Of a stretch of DNA of 64,000 bases, positions 1 through 9,497 are shown in pieces. The stretch's first letter is position 1; every line of letters begins with the position of its first letter. The notes beneath the pieces were generated by a model. The model was not told the origin of the DNA. It was given only the letters and a program-made list of their open reading frames with translations, and did not search any database. This DNA is from Blautia hydrogenotrophica DSM 10507 (GTDB lineage: Bacteria > Bacillota > Clostridia > Lachnospirales > Lachnospiraceae), in assembly GCF_034356035.1 (NCBI RefSeq), contig NZ_CP136423.1:620001-684000 (forward strand), written 5' to 3'. The position numbers and the translations under genes are program-made.

Positions 1-1548
1 ATGAGTAATTGTTATGAGTGTTAAATCTTCCATTTTTAATAATCTGTTTTCTATATCGTATGCTGTCTGCATATCAATGGCAGATGTACCCTCGTCTAAT
101 ATGAGAATAGGTTTGTTTCTGATCAAAGCACGTGCAACTGCAATTCTTTGTTTTTGTCCACCAGATAGATTAGAGCCATTTTCTCCGACCCGATATTGCA
201 AGCCGGTTGGAAGCTCAGATATAAATTCGGTCAATCCGCTGTCCGCTATAACTTTTTCAACTTGTTCCTCTGGATAATGTTCATGTAAACAGATATTGTC
301 ATATATGGTTTCGTCAAACATATAGATATTCTGATGAATTATTGATGACAGCTGAACCACACTATCTTTATCCAGCATATGAAATTCCGTATCATCATAT
401 AAAATTTTGCCTTTGTATGTGGAGTAATAACCAGATAAAAGTTTAATCAGTGTACTTTTTCCGCAACCGCTTTTCCCAACAATAACGTATTTCTTACCTT
501 TTTCAATAAGGCAGTCTATTCCGCTTAATATATCTGTTGTTCCGTCATAGGAAAAGGACAAATCTTTTGCACTTATATGAGATTGATATGTGGCTACACT
601 TTCTTTTTGGGACAGAAATATGGAATGTTTCGATATAATTTCCAACTTCTCTACAATAGGGTGGACGCTCTTCATTTTAGGAATATTTGTAAATATCATA
701 ATAAGTGGATTTGCCAGATTACTGCTCACTTGTACCATTCCTAATAAAGTTCCCACAGTTATGCGTCCTGCGATAATAAAGTAAGCAGATAAGAATAAAA
801 CCACAATTTGAACCATAAGGGCTAGGAAAGCAGAAAGCCCCTCGTTTAGTGCAAGTAATCTGTCAACGCTATATTTAGATTTAATTGTTTCGGTATTTGC
901 CTTATCAAATCGTTGTATTACGGTTTTTGACATAGAATATGATTTGATAATTTCAAATCCAGACAGAATATCTTTTAAGCTGACTGTGAATTCTGCCAAC
1001 TTTGAAGAAAACTTATTCTGTCTTTTTTCCAGTGTTCCACCCAGCAGACTTGGCATAAGGAACATAACTGCAATCGCTACTATTACGCAAAGTGTAACAA
1101 TGATGTCAAAATAAATCATCAATACGAAAGATGATATAAAGATAACGGTGTATTGGACTACTTCAAATAATGGGAGTAAAAAATTGTCCTCCAGCATTTT
1201 CACATCATTTGTAACGACAGATATATAATCAGCGGTATTCTTCTTTTCAAAATCTTCTATACTGTGATTGATTGTTCCTCGAAAAACATCCGAGCGGATT
1301 TGAAGTATAATCTTACAAATTACTTTTTTGCTTAGTAACGATTGGAGATAAAGAAAAAATCCCAACACTATAAAGTAGACAATCGAAAATATAACCATTC
1401 TTATAAATTGCTGGATATTTTTATCCATAGCGATATCCAATAGTTGCTGAAGCAGGACAGCCATAAAAACATACCCCAGAGAAGAGATTACGCTGGTTAA
1501 AATCGTTAAGATAAATAAGAACTTGTTTTTCTTAATATAGATACTCAT
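1..1548 (-). CDS. ABC transporter, fused permease and ATP-binding domains (3' end beyond window)
   Basis: This is an exporter-type ABC half-transporter. The N-terminal ~300 residues form a transmembrane domain with several hydrophobic helices (start MSIYIKKNKFLFIL). The nucleotide-binding domain follows, with Walker A GKSGCGKST, signature LSGGQKQRIAVARAL, Walker B LILDEGTSAID and the H-loop histidine (TITH) at the very edge of the window, so only the last few dozen residues are missing. The ATG at 1548-1546 has a strong TAGGAGGG site just upstream. It is transcribed away from the TetR gene, and a perfect palindrome lies just upstream of its start, so TetR control is likely. Such half-transporters usually work as dimers, often encoded in pairs, and a partner may lie beyond the edge. 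Substrate unknown; multidrug or peptide export is a guess. Confidence 0.9.
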   Translation of the reverse strand, partial: MSIYIKKNKFLFILTILTSVISSLGYVFMAVLLQQLLDIAMDKNIQQFIRMVIFSIVYFIVLGFFLYLQSLLSKKVICKIILQIRSDVFRGTINHSIEDFEKKNTADYISVVTNDVKMLEDNFLLPLFEVVQYTVIFISSFVLMIYFDIIVTLCVIVAIAVMFLMPSLLGGTLEKRQNKFSSKLAEFTVSLKDILSGFEIIKSYSMSKTVIQRFDKANTETIKSKYSVDRLLALNEGLSAFLALMVQIVVLFLSAYFIIAGRITVGTLLGMVQVSSNLANPLIMIFTNIPKMKSVHPIVEKLEIISKHSIFLSQKESVATYQSHISAKDLSFSYDGTTDILSGIDCLIEKGKKYVIVGKSGCGKSTLIKLLSGYYSTYKGKILYDDTEFHMLDKDSVVQLSSIIHQNIYMFDETIYDNICLHEHYPEEQVEKVIADSGLTEFISELPTGLQYRVGENGSNLSGGQKQRIAVARALIRNKPILILDEGTSAIDMQTAYDIENRLLKMEDLTLITITH

Positions 1549-1563
1549 AATTCCCTCCTATTT

Positions 1564-1580
1564 ATACATGTTACATGTAT
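1564..1580. promoter_or_regulatory. Palindromic operator upstream of the ABC gene
   Basis: A perfect 17-bp palindrome, ATACATGT-T-ACATGTAT, lies 16 bp upstream of the ABC start. Related ACATGT/GCATGTAT dyads precede the neighbouring TetR gene, so this is the probable TetR binding site. Binding is inferred. Confidence 0.6.
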
Positions 1581-1634
1581 GTATATTATTAAAAATAAAA
1601 TTGCCTTTCGACAATCTTATTTTCATATGCAACG

Positions 1635-2258
1635 CTAAGCTTTTTCTTTGCATAACTTGACAATTTCATCATCAATTACTGGAAGCCCTAGATTATCCAT
1701 AATCGATTTAATCATTAAAAATTTCTGCCATGCTTCATCATCAGTCATGGGATATATCGTAGGTATCGACCAGAAATTCGTTAAAAGAACAAATAAATCT
1801 GCTAATAATTTTGGCTGTTCTGATTTAATTGAACTGTCTTGTATTCCTTCCTCGATCAGTTCTTGATACATAGGCGATAGTTCTTGATTACTTTCAATCA
1901 GTTTTTTTAGAAAAGCTGGACTTCCCATAAGCTGCATGGATGCCATACTTAACTGATGATGCTCTGTTTCATCAAAAGATGTTTTTAATACGAACTTCAA
2001 CTTTTCTAATCCGTTCAGTTCTTTGTGGCTTTTTGCTTTCTCAAAGGGATTACTCTCATAAAAAAGTTTTTCGCATAAAGCATCAAATACTTCTTCCTTT
2101 GATTTGAAATGATGATAAAAAGCTCCTCTCGTCAGTCCGCCCATTTCGCTTATAATATCTAATACAGTTGTTTCTTCGTACCCTTTTTCTAAAAATAATT
2201 TTAAAGAAGCGTCCAATATTTTTTGAACTGTTTCTTCTGGATACTTATTACGTGGCAA
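1635..2258 (-). CDS. TetR/AcrR family transcriptional regulator
   Basis: A 207-residue protein of normal TetR length. The N-terminal helix-turn-helix (about residues 8-55) contains GGLTRGAFYHHFKSKEEVF, the typical TetR recognition-helix region. The rest is a helical ligand-binding domain with no named match. Start: TTG at 2258, preceded by a GGGGGGGAG ribosome site; no in-frame ATG fits better. It lies immediately upstream of, and is co-directional with, the ABC exporter gene. Dyads sharing the ACATGT core lie in front of both genes, so it probably represses itself and the exporter until a ligand is bound. The ligand is unknown. Confidence 0.9.
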   Translation of the reverse strand: MPRNKYPEETVQKILDASLKLFLEKGYEETTVLDIISEMGGLTRGAFYHHFKSKEEVFDALCEKLFYESNPFEKAKSHKELNGLEKLKFVLKTSFDETEHHQLSMASMQLMGSPAFLKKLIESNQELSPMYQELIEEGIQDSSIKSEQPKLLADLFVLLTNFWSIPTIYPMTDDEAWQKFLMIKSIMDNLGLPVIDDEIVKLCKEKA

Positions 2259-2271
2259 AAACTCCCCCCCC

Positions 2272-2315
2272 TATACATGTACTTTGCACGTATATGGTAT
2301 CATGCAATCTGCATG
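2272..2315. promoter_or_regulatory. Two dyads upstream of the TetR gene
   Basis: TATACATGT-n5-GCACGTATA (2272-2294, imperfect) and CATGCA-ATC-TGCATG (2301-2315, perfect arms) lie directly upstream of the TetR start. They share the ACATGT/GCATGT core with the operator at 1564-1580, consistent with autoregulation. Confidence 0.5.
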
Positions 2316-2415
2316 TATGTCAATGGGATTGTCCTTTTTGAAAACAGTTTATCTTTCAGTGAAGCAACAACACTCATATCCTTATTTCCTCTTGTCTACC
2401 ATAAACAGAAAATGA

Positions 2416-2473
2416 AAAGCCCAGTCAAGAGCCTGCCACCGTAGGTGGTGTTTACACTCTTGATCCGGGCTTT
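2416..2473 (-). terminator. Large hairpin terminator after the XRE gene
   Basis: Nested inverted repeats (AAAGCCC/GGGCTTT outer, TCAAGAG/CTCTTGA middle, CCACC/GGTGG inner) with T-rich flanks on both strands. It sits 40 bp beyond the stop of the minus-strand XRE gene and would also work on the plus strand. Confidence 0.75.
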
Positions 2474-2512
2474 TTAGTTTTCTGTATCTTCTTGTAAGAG
2501 GAGAGAAGCGGT

Positions 2513-3166
2513 CTATTTTCTGTGGTTTAGTTCCTTCAAATATTCGTTGTAATCGTAGCTGTCAAAATCATCTTTCGGTGACACTTCTGGAATGTTCCGT
2601 TTATTATTCTCATCCGCAAGGTCAGCTAATGTTGCATCATCATAAGGCTCAACATGTGGATAGCCTTTCAAGGGTTCGCCGTAGCACTCTTTACTATGCA
2701 GAACGTCGTAACATTTTATCAGTCGTTCTATTTTCTGTCGCTGGACTAATTTCTTTATCTCACAGAGTTCCTCCACAGAAGTCTTAGTGTCACTCATATA
2801 GTTCTGAATATATTCAGACAGTTTTGCTTTCATGTAGAACTGCCATTCTTCTTGGCTCTGGAAATATTCATGGTCGGGTAAACTGTCGAGAGAAACATTG
2901 AAATCTTCTTCCCGTTTCACAACTTCCATAATGAATTGTTCCACATGGGAAGTTTGTTCCCATTCACCCGTTAGAAGCTCATTCGGGGTTACACCCAACA
3001 CATTTATAATCTTTTCCAGTGTTTCAAAGGTAGGATAGTTTACACCACGTTCAATCTTGGAAAGACTCTGCAAGTTGATACCAATAGCGTCCGCAAGCTC
3101 CTGTTGTTTCATTTTTCTATGTTTTCGGATAATCTGTATATTTTCGCCCAAAAGCTGATAATTCAT
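2513..3166 (-). CDS. XRE-family regulator of the mobilizable element
   Basis: A 217-residue protein with an N-terminal HTH_3 domain (residues ~6-60; QQELADAIGINLQSLSKIE is the helix-turn-helix). A long acidic, helical C-terminal region follows and has no named match. Start ATG at 3166, with GGGAGAAG upstream. It is divergent from the MobT relaxase gene, the usual place for the regulator of Tn916-like and related small elements. It probably controls the mobilization or excision genes; this is inferred from position. Confidence 0.85.
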   Translation of the reverse strand: MNYQLLGENIQIIRKHRKMKQQELADAIGINLQSLSKIERGVNYPTFETLEKIINVLGVTPNELLTGEWEQTSHVEQFIMEVVKREEDFNVSLDSLPDHEYFQSQEEWQFYMKAKLSEYIQNYMSDTKTSVEELCEIKKLVQRQKIERLIKCYDVLHSKECYGEPLKGYPHVEPYDDATLADLADENNKRNIPEVSPKDDFDSYDYNEYLKELNHRK

Positions 3167-3390
3167 GGCATATCTTCTCCCTTCATTTGGATTATGAGCC
3201 TATCATACTTATTTGTTTACAGAAAGTCAAGAAAAAGTTCTTGACAAATAACTCTGTTGGCATTACTATATCGCTAGAAACAGTGATTAAGCACTATAAG
3301 GTCAATCACACGCTTGAGTAAGCATTGATAAGAGATATTTTCACTTCATAAGCGTTAATACACGATCTTATGGACTGAAAATCGGAGTTT

Positions 3391-3479
3391 CCAGATATGC
3401 CAGAACGGACGGGGCACGTCACCCCAGACGTGACACGGACGGGCTGGTATATCTGGGAAGGAACGCCGTCAGGCGTTCC
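3391..3479. other. Structured candidate origin of transfer (oriT)
   Basis: Dense inverted repeats lie between the XRE gene and the relaxase. CCAGATATGCCAG (3391-3403) pairs with CTGGTATATCTGG (3444-3456) with one mismatch. CACGTC/GACGTG (3415-3432) lies inside it, and ACGGACGGG occurs twice (3404 and 3434). A perfect hairpin GGAACGCC-GTCA-GGCGTTCC follows (3460-3479). MobT-type relaxases act on an oriT next to their own gene, which fits. No nick site was identified. The rest of the 3167-3600 gap shows no gene. Confidence 0.45.
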
Positions 3480-3600
3480 GCAAAGGGCGAATATGTAACA
3501 CCGCCCTGCGCATACAAGTCATAGTAGCTGAAAATGTGCATGGATAAAGGGAAAATGGCTGTTCCGACTATGCACAAAACACAACGGAAAGAAAGGAGTA

Positions 3601-4699
3601 ATGCAACATAGCAACACATGAACATCTGACAGTAAAGATTGATTACATCAGCATTGTATTTGACAGTGCAACAGCGGAAGAAGTGATAAGGCACATCTTA
3701 GATATGCCGGAAGATATCTTTATCACTTATCCGGCAAAAGTAGCTTTTAAGACTTACCAGACACGCTGGCAGTTAGGGGACATTTACATATCGGGCAACG
3801 CAAAGCCTACAGAGGACAATCCAGAGGGACTTGGCTGTTACCTCGTTATGACAGGGAGAGGGTGTGATGATATTTTTAATATCCTCGACAGTCATAACCG
3901 TACATTCGGGCATATGTTTCATCAATGCGTTCGCTGGTTCGGTACAGAGTTCCATTTTACAAGGCTGGATATCGCCATTGACGACAGGAATGAAGTACCG
4001 TTCTTCACGCCAGCACAGATACAGAAGAAATTTGAAAAAGAGGAATTTGTCTCCACCAGCGATTTCTACCACTTTGACGACAGCAAGTATGATACGGACG
4101 ACTTGGCAAGGACGGCTTATCTCGGTTCTGGGAAATCCGCCATATCTTACCGCTTCTACGATAAGGACAGAGAGGTGAGCGCAAAGTACAGTAAATCCCT
4201 TGACGAAATCGGGAGCTGGAAACGTACAGAGATACAGCTCCGTGATGAAAAGGCACACGCCTTTGCCATGCTCTTTGAGGAAAGACCTATGGAGCTGGGA
4301 GAACTTGCGTTCGGTCTGCTGGCGGAAAATCTGCGCTTTGTCGTTCCCAACAAGAGCGAGAGCAACAAGAGCCGTTGGAAAACGTGCCGTTTCTGGAAAC
4401 GCTTCTTAGGGAACGTAGAGCCTTTGAAGCTTCATATCCCCAAAACACAGAACTCGCTTCTGGAAACCCAGCAATGGCTGACGGACGGGGGCGTTATCTC
4501 GGCGGTCAAAGGTTTCTATTTTCTCGAAGAGCATGATGCTTTAGGTGAGCTGAAATCAGTCGGGGAAATGCTGGACAAGGCAAGGTACAGCCCTCCACTC
4601 TCCAGCAAGCTGACGGGGCATTTACAGAGGATAGGCAGGGAAGAACTGATACCGCATATCCAGTATGATACCAAAAGCGGAAAAGGGGGCGTTGTATGA
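3601..4699 (+). CDS. MobT/Rep_trans-type relaxase (replication initiation factor), frame disturbed near the start
   Basis: Related to the Tn916 Orf20/MobT relaxase family, which nicks oriT to start transfer and is related to rolling-circle initiators. The reading frame is open from codons just before GTG 3683 to TGA 4699 and carries the family-typical stretch with [13 protein letters not shown] and the C-terminal [16 protein letters not shown]. Good homologous-looking residues ([20 protein letters not shown]) lie upstream of 3683 but have no start codon in frame. An ATG with AAAGGAG at 3601 reads MQHSNT then stops. Restoring one CA unit in the ACACA run near 3615 would join the two, so a 2-bp deletion is likely. 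Otherwise translation may start at GTG 3683. The stop overlaps the xis start by 4 bp. Confidence 0.8.
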
Positions 4700-4899
4700 G
4701 TAATACGGATATTCCCGTATGGGAGAAATACACCCTGACCATTGAAGAAGCGTCAAAATATTTCCGTATCGGGGAGAAGAAACTCCGCAGGCTGGCAGAA
4801 GAAAATCAAGGAGCCTGCTGGCTGATGATGAACGGCAACCGTATCCAGATCAAGAGAAAACAGTTTGAGAAAGTTATTGACGAACTGGACGCTATCTGA
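4696..4899 (+). CDS. xis: Tn916-type excisionase
   Basis: A 67-residue basic protein with the Xis winged-helix pattern ([20 protein letters not shown], then LRRLAEENQ). It directs integrase towards excision by bending the element ends. ATG overlaps the relaxase stop (ATGA), so it is translated from the same message, and the integrase gene follows. Close in pattern to the three Xis-like proteins of the prophage at 56.6-57.4 kb, which suggests related recombination systems at both sites. Confidence 0.88.
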   Translation: MSNTDIPVWEKYTLTIEEASKYFRIGEKKLRRLAEENQGACWLMMNGNRIQIKRKQFEKVIDELDAI

Positions 4900-5006
4900 C
4901 GCCGTATTCTGGCGTTTTATAGATTTGGATATGGTAGAGAAGTGCCGGATATGTTATACTTCAAAATGTCATATCGGGACTCTTTCAAAAGTGGAAAGGA
5001 GCGAAG

Positions 5007-6202
5007 ATGAGCGAGAAAAGACGTGATAATAAAGGTCGTGTCTTGCGAAATGGAGAGAGTCAACGTAAAGACAGACGTTTCATGTATAAATACACAGATA
5101 ATGCAGGAAACATAAAATATGTGTATAGTTGGAAACTGGTCAAGACAGATACCGTTCCCAAAGGGGCGAAAGATGATTTGTCGCTGAGAGAAAAGGAAAA
5201 GCTGATACATAGAGATTTGGAAGATGATATTGTTCCTTGTGGCGGTGAAATGACAGTGCTGGATTTGGTGAAGAAATATGTGTCGCAGAAAACAGGAGTG
5301 AAGCATAATACAGAAGCCAATTATAACTTTGTCATTAACATTATCAAGAAAGAGGACTTTGGAAAAAAGCGGATTGATAAGGTGAAATTATCTGACGCAA
5401 AAGGCTGGCTGATTAAATTGCAGAGTGACGGCAGAGGGTACAGCACCATACATTCTGTGCGTGGCGTTGTAAGACCAGCGTTCCAGATGGCGGTTGATGA
5501 TGATTTGATAAGGAAAAATCCCTTTGAGTTCCAGCTTGCCACGGTAGTTGTCAATGACAGTGTGACAAGAGAAGCCCTTACCAGAAAGCAGGAACGGGCA
5601 TTTCTGAAATTCGTAAAAGAGGATAAACACTTTTCCAGATACTATGAAGGTATCTATATCCTTTTTAAGACAGGACTTCGGATTTCTGAATTTGTAGGGC
5701 TGACGATTGCGGATATTGACTTGAAAAACGGCGTTATCGACGTCAATCATCAGTTGCAGAGAAAACGGAATATGGAGTATGTCATAGAGGAGACGAAAAC
5801 CGAGTGCGGTACAAGGCTTGTACCCATGACAGACGAGGTGAAAAAGTGTTTCCGCAAAAAATCATTGAGAACCGCAAAAAGCCAAAGACAGAACCCATGA
5901 TAGACGGGAAAGTGGGCTTTCTGTATCTGGACAAAAATGCTATGCCAATGGTCGCCCTGCACTGGGAAAAGTATTTCCAGCATATCTGTGAGAAATATAA
6001 TAAAATTTACAAAGCCGAAATGCCAAAGGTGACGCCTCATGTCTGCCGTCATACATTTTGCTCCAATATGGCAAAGTCGGGCATGAACCCTAAGACGTTG
6101 CAGAAGATTATGGGGCACTCGGATATTGGCGTGACGCTGAACACTTATACGCATGTAGGCTTTGAAGATATTCAAAAAGAGATGAAAAAGATATGTAGTT
6201 AG
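5007..6202 (+). pseudogene. int: Tn916-type tyrosine integrase, frameshifted
   Basis: The first frame (5007 to stop 5900) carries the N-terminal arm-binding and core-binding domains and the catalytic arginine region TGLRISEFVGL. The second frame (to 6202) carries HVCRHTFC, MGHSDIGVTLNTYTH and the tyrosine. The frames part at an A6 run (about 5852-5857, after FR): the -1 frame reads on as KIIENRKKPK, as in the intact paralogue at 57.4 kb. The site reads CGC AAA AAA TCA, which is not a canonical -1 slippery heptamer, so an indel is more likely than programmed frameshifting. Start ATG follows GGAAAGGAG. Without the second part the enzyme cannot cut DNA. Confidence 0.88.
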
Positions 6203-6211
6203 GTGAGTTGT

Positions 6212-6256
6212 AAAGTTGTAAAATAGGGGAAGTTTTACAACCTATTTTACAACTTT
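6212..6256. repeat. 16-bp inverted repeat after integrase 1
   Basis: AAAGTTGTAAAATAGG (6212-6227) and its exact complement (6241-6256). TTGTAAA/TTTACAA occurs several times here. It could be a terminator, or integrase arm-type binding sites just inside the element end. Confidence 0.6.
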
Positions 6257-6369
6257 TCAGAGGAAAAACCTGCTGACATATGCCAAAATATGCAAGTTTC
6301 CCTAAAATGGGAAAATGCGGGAAAGCCCGTAAAATCAAGGAAAACCAACATATAAGGAGAAATGCGAAC

Positions 6370-6441
6370 ATGATAAAAATACTATTCATCTGCCATGGCA
6401 GGAGTCAGAGTATGAGCTGTTTAGCGGCCTTTGGCGGCTGA
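6370..6441 (+). pseudogene. LMW-PTP 5' fragment marking an element junction
   Basis: After AAGGAG, an ATG reads MIKILFICHGRSQSMS and stops after 23 codons. The first ten residues match the start of a low-molecular-weight protein tyrosine phosphatase (compare MIRVLFVCHG at 63806). After CHG the sequence diverges, as expected for an attachment junction where the integrated DNA replaced the rest of the gene. It lies 170 bp beyond integrase 1. Confidence 0.72.
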
Positions 6442-6567
6442 AATGCGGCAAATTGGGGTAGGAGAGTCAGAGGAAGACTACGATTTTACTACTACTGAGG
6501 AAAGAAAAGGTAAATAATGTAGAATGGCCTGGGAGAAAGCTCTTTCAGGCTTTTGTGTTTTTAACGA

Positions 6568-6619
6568 TATTCGGATATGTGAATAATGATTGACAATATT
6601 CAGATATACGAATATAATG
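6568..6619 (+). promoter_or_regulatory. Consensus promoter with two overlapping operator-like repeats
   Basis: TTGACA (6591-6596), 17-bp spacer and TATAAT (6614-6619) form a full consensus promoter for the gene at 6651. A 19-bp repeat with TATTC...GAATA arms occurs at 6568-6586 and 6597-6615. The second copy fills the promoter spacer, a classic repressor position. The gene product begins with an HTH domain, so self-repression is plausible. Confidence 0.7.
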
Positions 6620-6650
6620 TATCTATGCTTGTAATGAAAGGAGCTAAAAT

Positions 6651-9434
6651 ATGAATTTATTAACTTCTAGTGAAATGGCAAAAAAATGGGGTATTTCCAG
6701 TAGAAGAATAGCAATTCTTTGTAGCGAGGGGAGAATCGCTGGTGCTGTAAAAAAGGGAAAAACATGGCTTATACCTTCTGATGTACCGAAGCCTTCAGAT
6801 GCAAGACGTTCGGATTCAGATGATATATCAGAAGATGGATTAAAAAAAGATGACAGAACAAAAGTTAAGTTGGATGAAATTGTTGATTATGCTACTGGAA
6901 AAATAGTTCATAATAATCCAGAAGAGGCGTATCGGCAAGAATTTGAACACATTTTAATTGATGATCTAGGATATCCAAAAAAGAATATTGATATAGAAGT
7001 CATAATTCAGCGAGGTGCAAATAGAAATGCTGAAAAAGCCGATATTGTAGTATATAGAAGTGAAGATCATTGCCAAGAAAATGCTTATATTATAGTTGAA
7101 ATTGAGACGCCTAAAAAGACATACGATGTTCAAGCGCTGACGTATATAACAGCTACTACTGCTCCCTACGCTGTTTGGTATGCTGGTATGGAAAAAAACA
7201 GTAAGGGCCCATATTATCATTATAGAGATATGGGGGTTGATCCAATTCACTTTATGATAATTCCCACTCTTCCTAGATATGGAGAAACACAAGAGATGAT
7301 TGGGAAATATCATAAAGGAGATTTGAAGCCAGCAAAAGCATTAAAACTAACATTTGAAAGAATGTATTATCATCTTTACGGAACGGGGCCAATAAAAAGG
7401 GAAGAGAATATAGCTGTTGAAATTATCAAACTTCTGTTTTGCAAAATAATTGATGAGCTTGCCCCTGAAGACTTATGTGAATTTAGAGCAACTCCAGTTG
7501 AACTTAAATCAGATTCTGGTAAAGCCGAAATAAGAAGAAGGATTGATGGTCTTTATGCCAAACTGTTATCTGACCCTGATTACGGAGAAATGTTTAAAGA
7601 TGAAACATTGGAGTATGACAACGAATCAATTGCTTATATTGTTTCTATTTTGCAAGGATTATCTTTAACAGATGAGGAGACAAACACAGATGCGTTAGGC
7701 GATGCATATGAAGTATTGCTTCCTTCTACTTTGAAAGGGGAAAGCGGACAATTTTTTACTCCCCGTGAAATTGTACGTTTTGCCATTGAAGTGATTGCTC
7801 CCAACTATAGTAAGAAAGAGTATATTTTAGATACTGCATGCGGATCCGCAGGCTTTTTATCAGTTGCTTTGGAAAACATAAGAAAGCAAATCAATACTTT
7901 GTATGCAAATCGTGGGTTTTCTAAAGAGAAAAAAAGGGGGATGCTGAAGGATTATGCTGGCAAATATGTATTTGGATGCGATATTGATCCATTGTTATAC
8001 CGTATTTCTAAATCTTATATGGCCATTATGGGAGAAGGGAAGGGGAATATCTATAATTTAGATTCTTTGGATCTTACTAATAGACTCGATCCCAATTTTA
8101 GACGTTCGGTTACCGAAGGCAGTGTGGATATAATTACTACTAATCCCCCGTTTGGAACTCAGATCAAAGATACAAGGCGAGATGTGTTGAGAACATATGA
8201 TTTGGGTCATAAAATTATTAACGGTGAACCTACAAATGAGGTTCTAGAAGGGCAAGATCCAGATAAACTTTTTTTAGAAAGAGATATCTCTTATCTTAAA
8301 GAAGCTACGAACGATGCTGATGGTGGTAGAATGGTAATTGTGCTTCCAAAGCAGAATCTTTCTGGAGCAAAAGAAGAATCTGTCGAATTTAGAAAGTGGT
8401 TACTGAAAAGGGTCCAAATTACTGCTATAGTGGATCTTCCTAGAGAGGCTTTCCAACCACATACGGGGACTAAAACATCATTAGTTTTTTTGAAAAAAGT
8501 TCGGAATATTCCAGATAACTATCCAATATTTATGGCTGTTTCAGAAGCGGTTGGCCATGATAGGAGAGGATTGCCTTTATATAAGAAAGACTCTAATGGA
8601 ACTGATCTTCGCAATGATAAAAATGAAAGGGTAATATGGAATGATCTTCCGGAAATTTTGGATAGGTATAAAGAATATACGGAAAAAGGCTTTTTAAACA
8701 ATACAAATACTGATGGTGGACCGAGTTGTTTTATTGTCTATTCATCCAATATTATGCAGGATTCTGCACGGAGAATTGATGCATGGTATTGGGACCCGAA
8801 TAAGAATAATATTGCAAAACAAATTGAAGAATCTGTGGGAGATGATATTAAAGAAATTGTCAGACTTGGAGATCTCGTGGTTGATCACGGTATTTTTTAT
8901 CCGGGGCGGCACAAACGTAACTATGTTGAAGCGGGAGAGAATAGTGTTCCATTTTATTCTGGAACACAAATTTTGCAGGTTAGACCTTTTGATATAAAAT
9001 ATCAACCTATAGATTATGCGCCGGCGAAGAACCATTTTGTTGATAAGGATTGGATTCTTATTACAAGATCTGGGTCAACAGGTCGAGTTGTTATGGTTAC
9101 TGATAGTATTGCAGGAAGTATGGTTACAGAACATGTGATTCGTGTCATTTGCGATAAAAATCTTGTTGATCCGTATTATGTTTATGCATATTTGGCAACA
9201 GAAGATATTGGAAAAATACTATTAGAAAAAGGGATCTATGCGTCAGTGGTAGATCATATTACACCTGACTTTGTAGCTACCATTCCTGTTCCAAGATTGG
9301 CACCAGAAAAGGAGAAAGAAATTGCGGATAGGGTAAGAGAAGCTGAAAAGAAGCGTGATGAAGCGAATAAAGAGTTTATCGCTGAGAGGAATAGCATAGA
9401 GAGTATTATGTTTGAAAATATGAAAACCGAGTAA
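6651..9434 (+). CDS. HTH / HsdR-N nuclease-like / N6-adenine methylase / specificity-domain fusion
   Basis: A 927-residue fusion. Residues 1-50 are an excisionase/MerR-like HTH. Residues ~75-170 resemble the type I restriction HsdR_N domain (ADIVVY then IIVEIETPKK). The usual E-x-K is E-I-E here, so nuclease activity is uncertain. Residues ~255-700 are an N6-methylase of HsdM type, with GQFFTPREIVRF, motif I ILDTACGSAGFL and catalytic TNPPFG. Residues ~735-900 are one HsdS-like target-recognition domain ending in a coiled coil. No motor helicase is present. It resembles a minimal type IIG/type I-like modification or restriction protein. It lies just inside the left end of the large element, with start ATG after AAAGGAG and a strong promoter. 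Confidence 0.88.
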   Translation: MNLLTSSEMAKKWGISSRRIAILCSEGRIAGAVKKGKTWLIPSDVPKPSDARRSDSDDISEDGLKKDDRTKVKLDEIVDYATGKIVHNNPEEAYRQEFEHILIDDLGYPKKNIDIEVIIQRGANRNAEKADIVVYRSEDHCQENAYIIVEIETPKKTYDVQALTYITATTAPYAVWYAGMEKNSKGPYYHYRDMGVDPIHFMIIPTLPRYGETQEMIGKYHKGDLKPAKALKLTFERMYYHLYGTGPIKREENIAVEIIKLLFCKIIDELAPEDLCEFRATPVELKSDSGKAEIRRRIDGLYAKLLSDPDYGEMFKDETLEYDNESIAYIVSILQGLSLTDEETNTDALGDAYEVLLPSTLKGESGQFFTPREIVRFAIEVIAPNYSKKEYILDTACGSAGFLSVALENIRKQINTLYANRGFSKEKKRGMLKDYAGKYVFGCDIDPLLYRISKSYMAIMGEGKGNIYNLDSLDLTNRLDPNFRRSVTEGSVDIITTNPPFGTQIKDTRRDVLRTYDLGHKIINGEPTNEVLEGQDPDKLFLERDISYLKEATNDADGGRMVIVLPKQNLSGAKEESVEFRKWLLKRVQITAIVDLPREAFQPHTGTKTSLVFLKKVRNIPDNYPIFMAVSEAVGHDRRGLPLYKKDSNGTDLRNDKNERVIWNDLPEILDRYKEYTEKGFLNNTNTDGGPSCFIVYSSNIMQDSARRIDAWYWDPNKNNIAKQIEESVGDDIKEIVRLGDLVVDHGIFYPGRHKRNYVEAGENSVPFYSGTQILQVRPFDIKYQPIDYAPAKNHFVDKDWILITRSGSTGRVVMVTDSIAGSMVTEHVIRVICDKNLVDPYYVYAYLATEDIGKILLEKGIYASVVDHITPDFVATIPVPRLAPEKEKEIADRVREAEKKRDEANKEFIAERNSIESIMFENMKTE

Positions 9435-9497
9435 TTTTTAGTTAAAGCCAATGTTGATCGATGTTATACTAACATTGGCTTTTATAAATCATGAGAT

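Noticed and set aside
5852..5857. Programmed frameshift in integrase 1
   Set aside because: The site reads CGC AAA AAA TCA; the first base of the heptamer is C, not A, so it is not a canonical -1 site. The intact paralogue at 57406 is uninterrupted.
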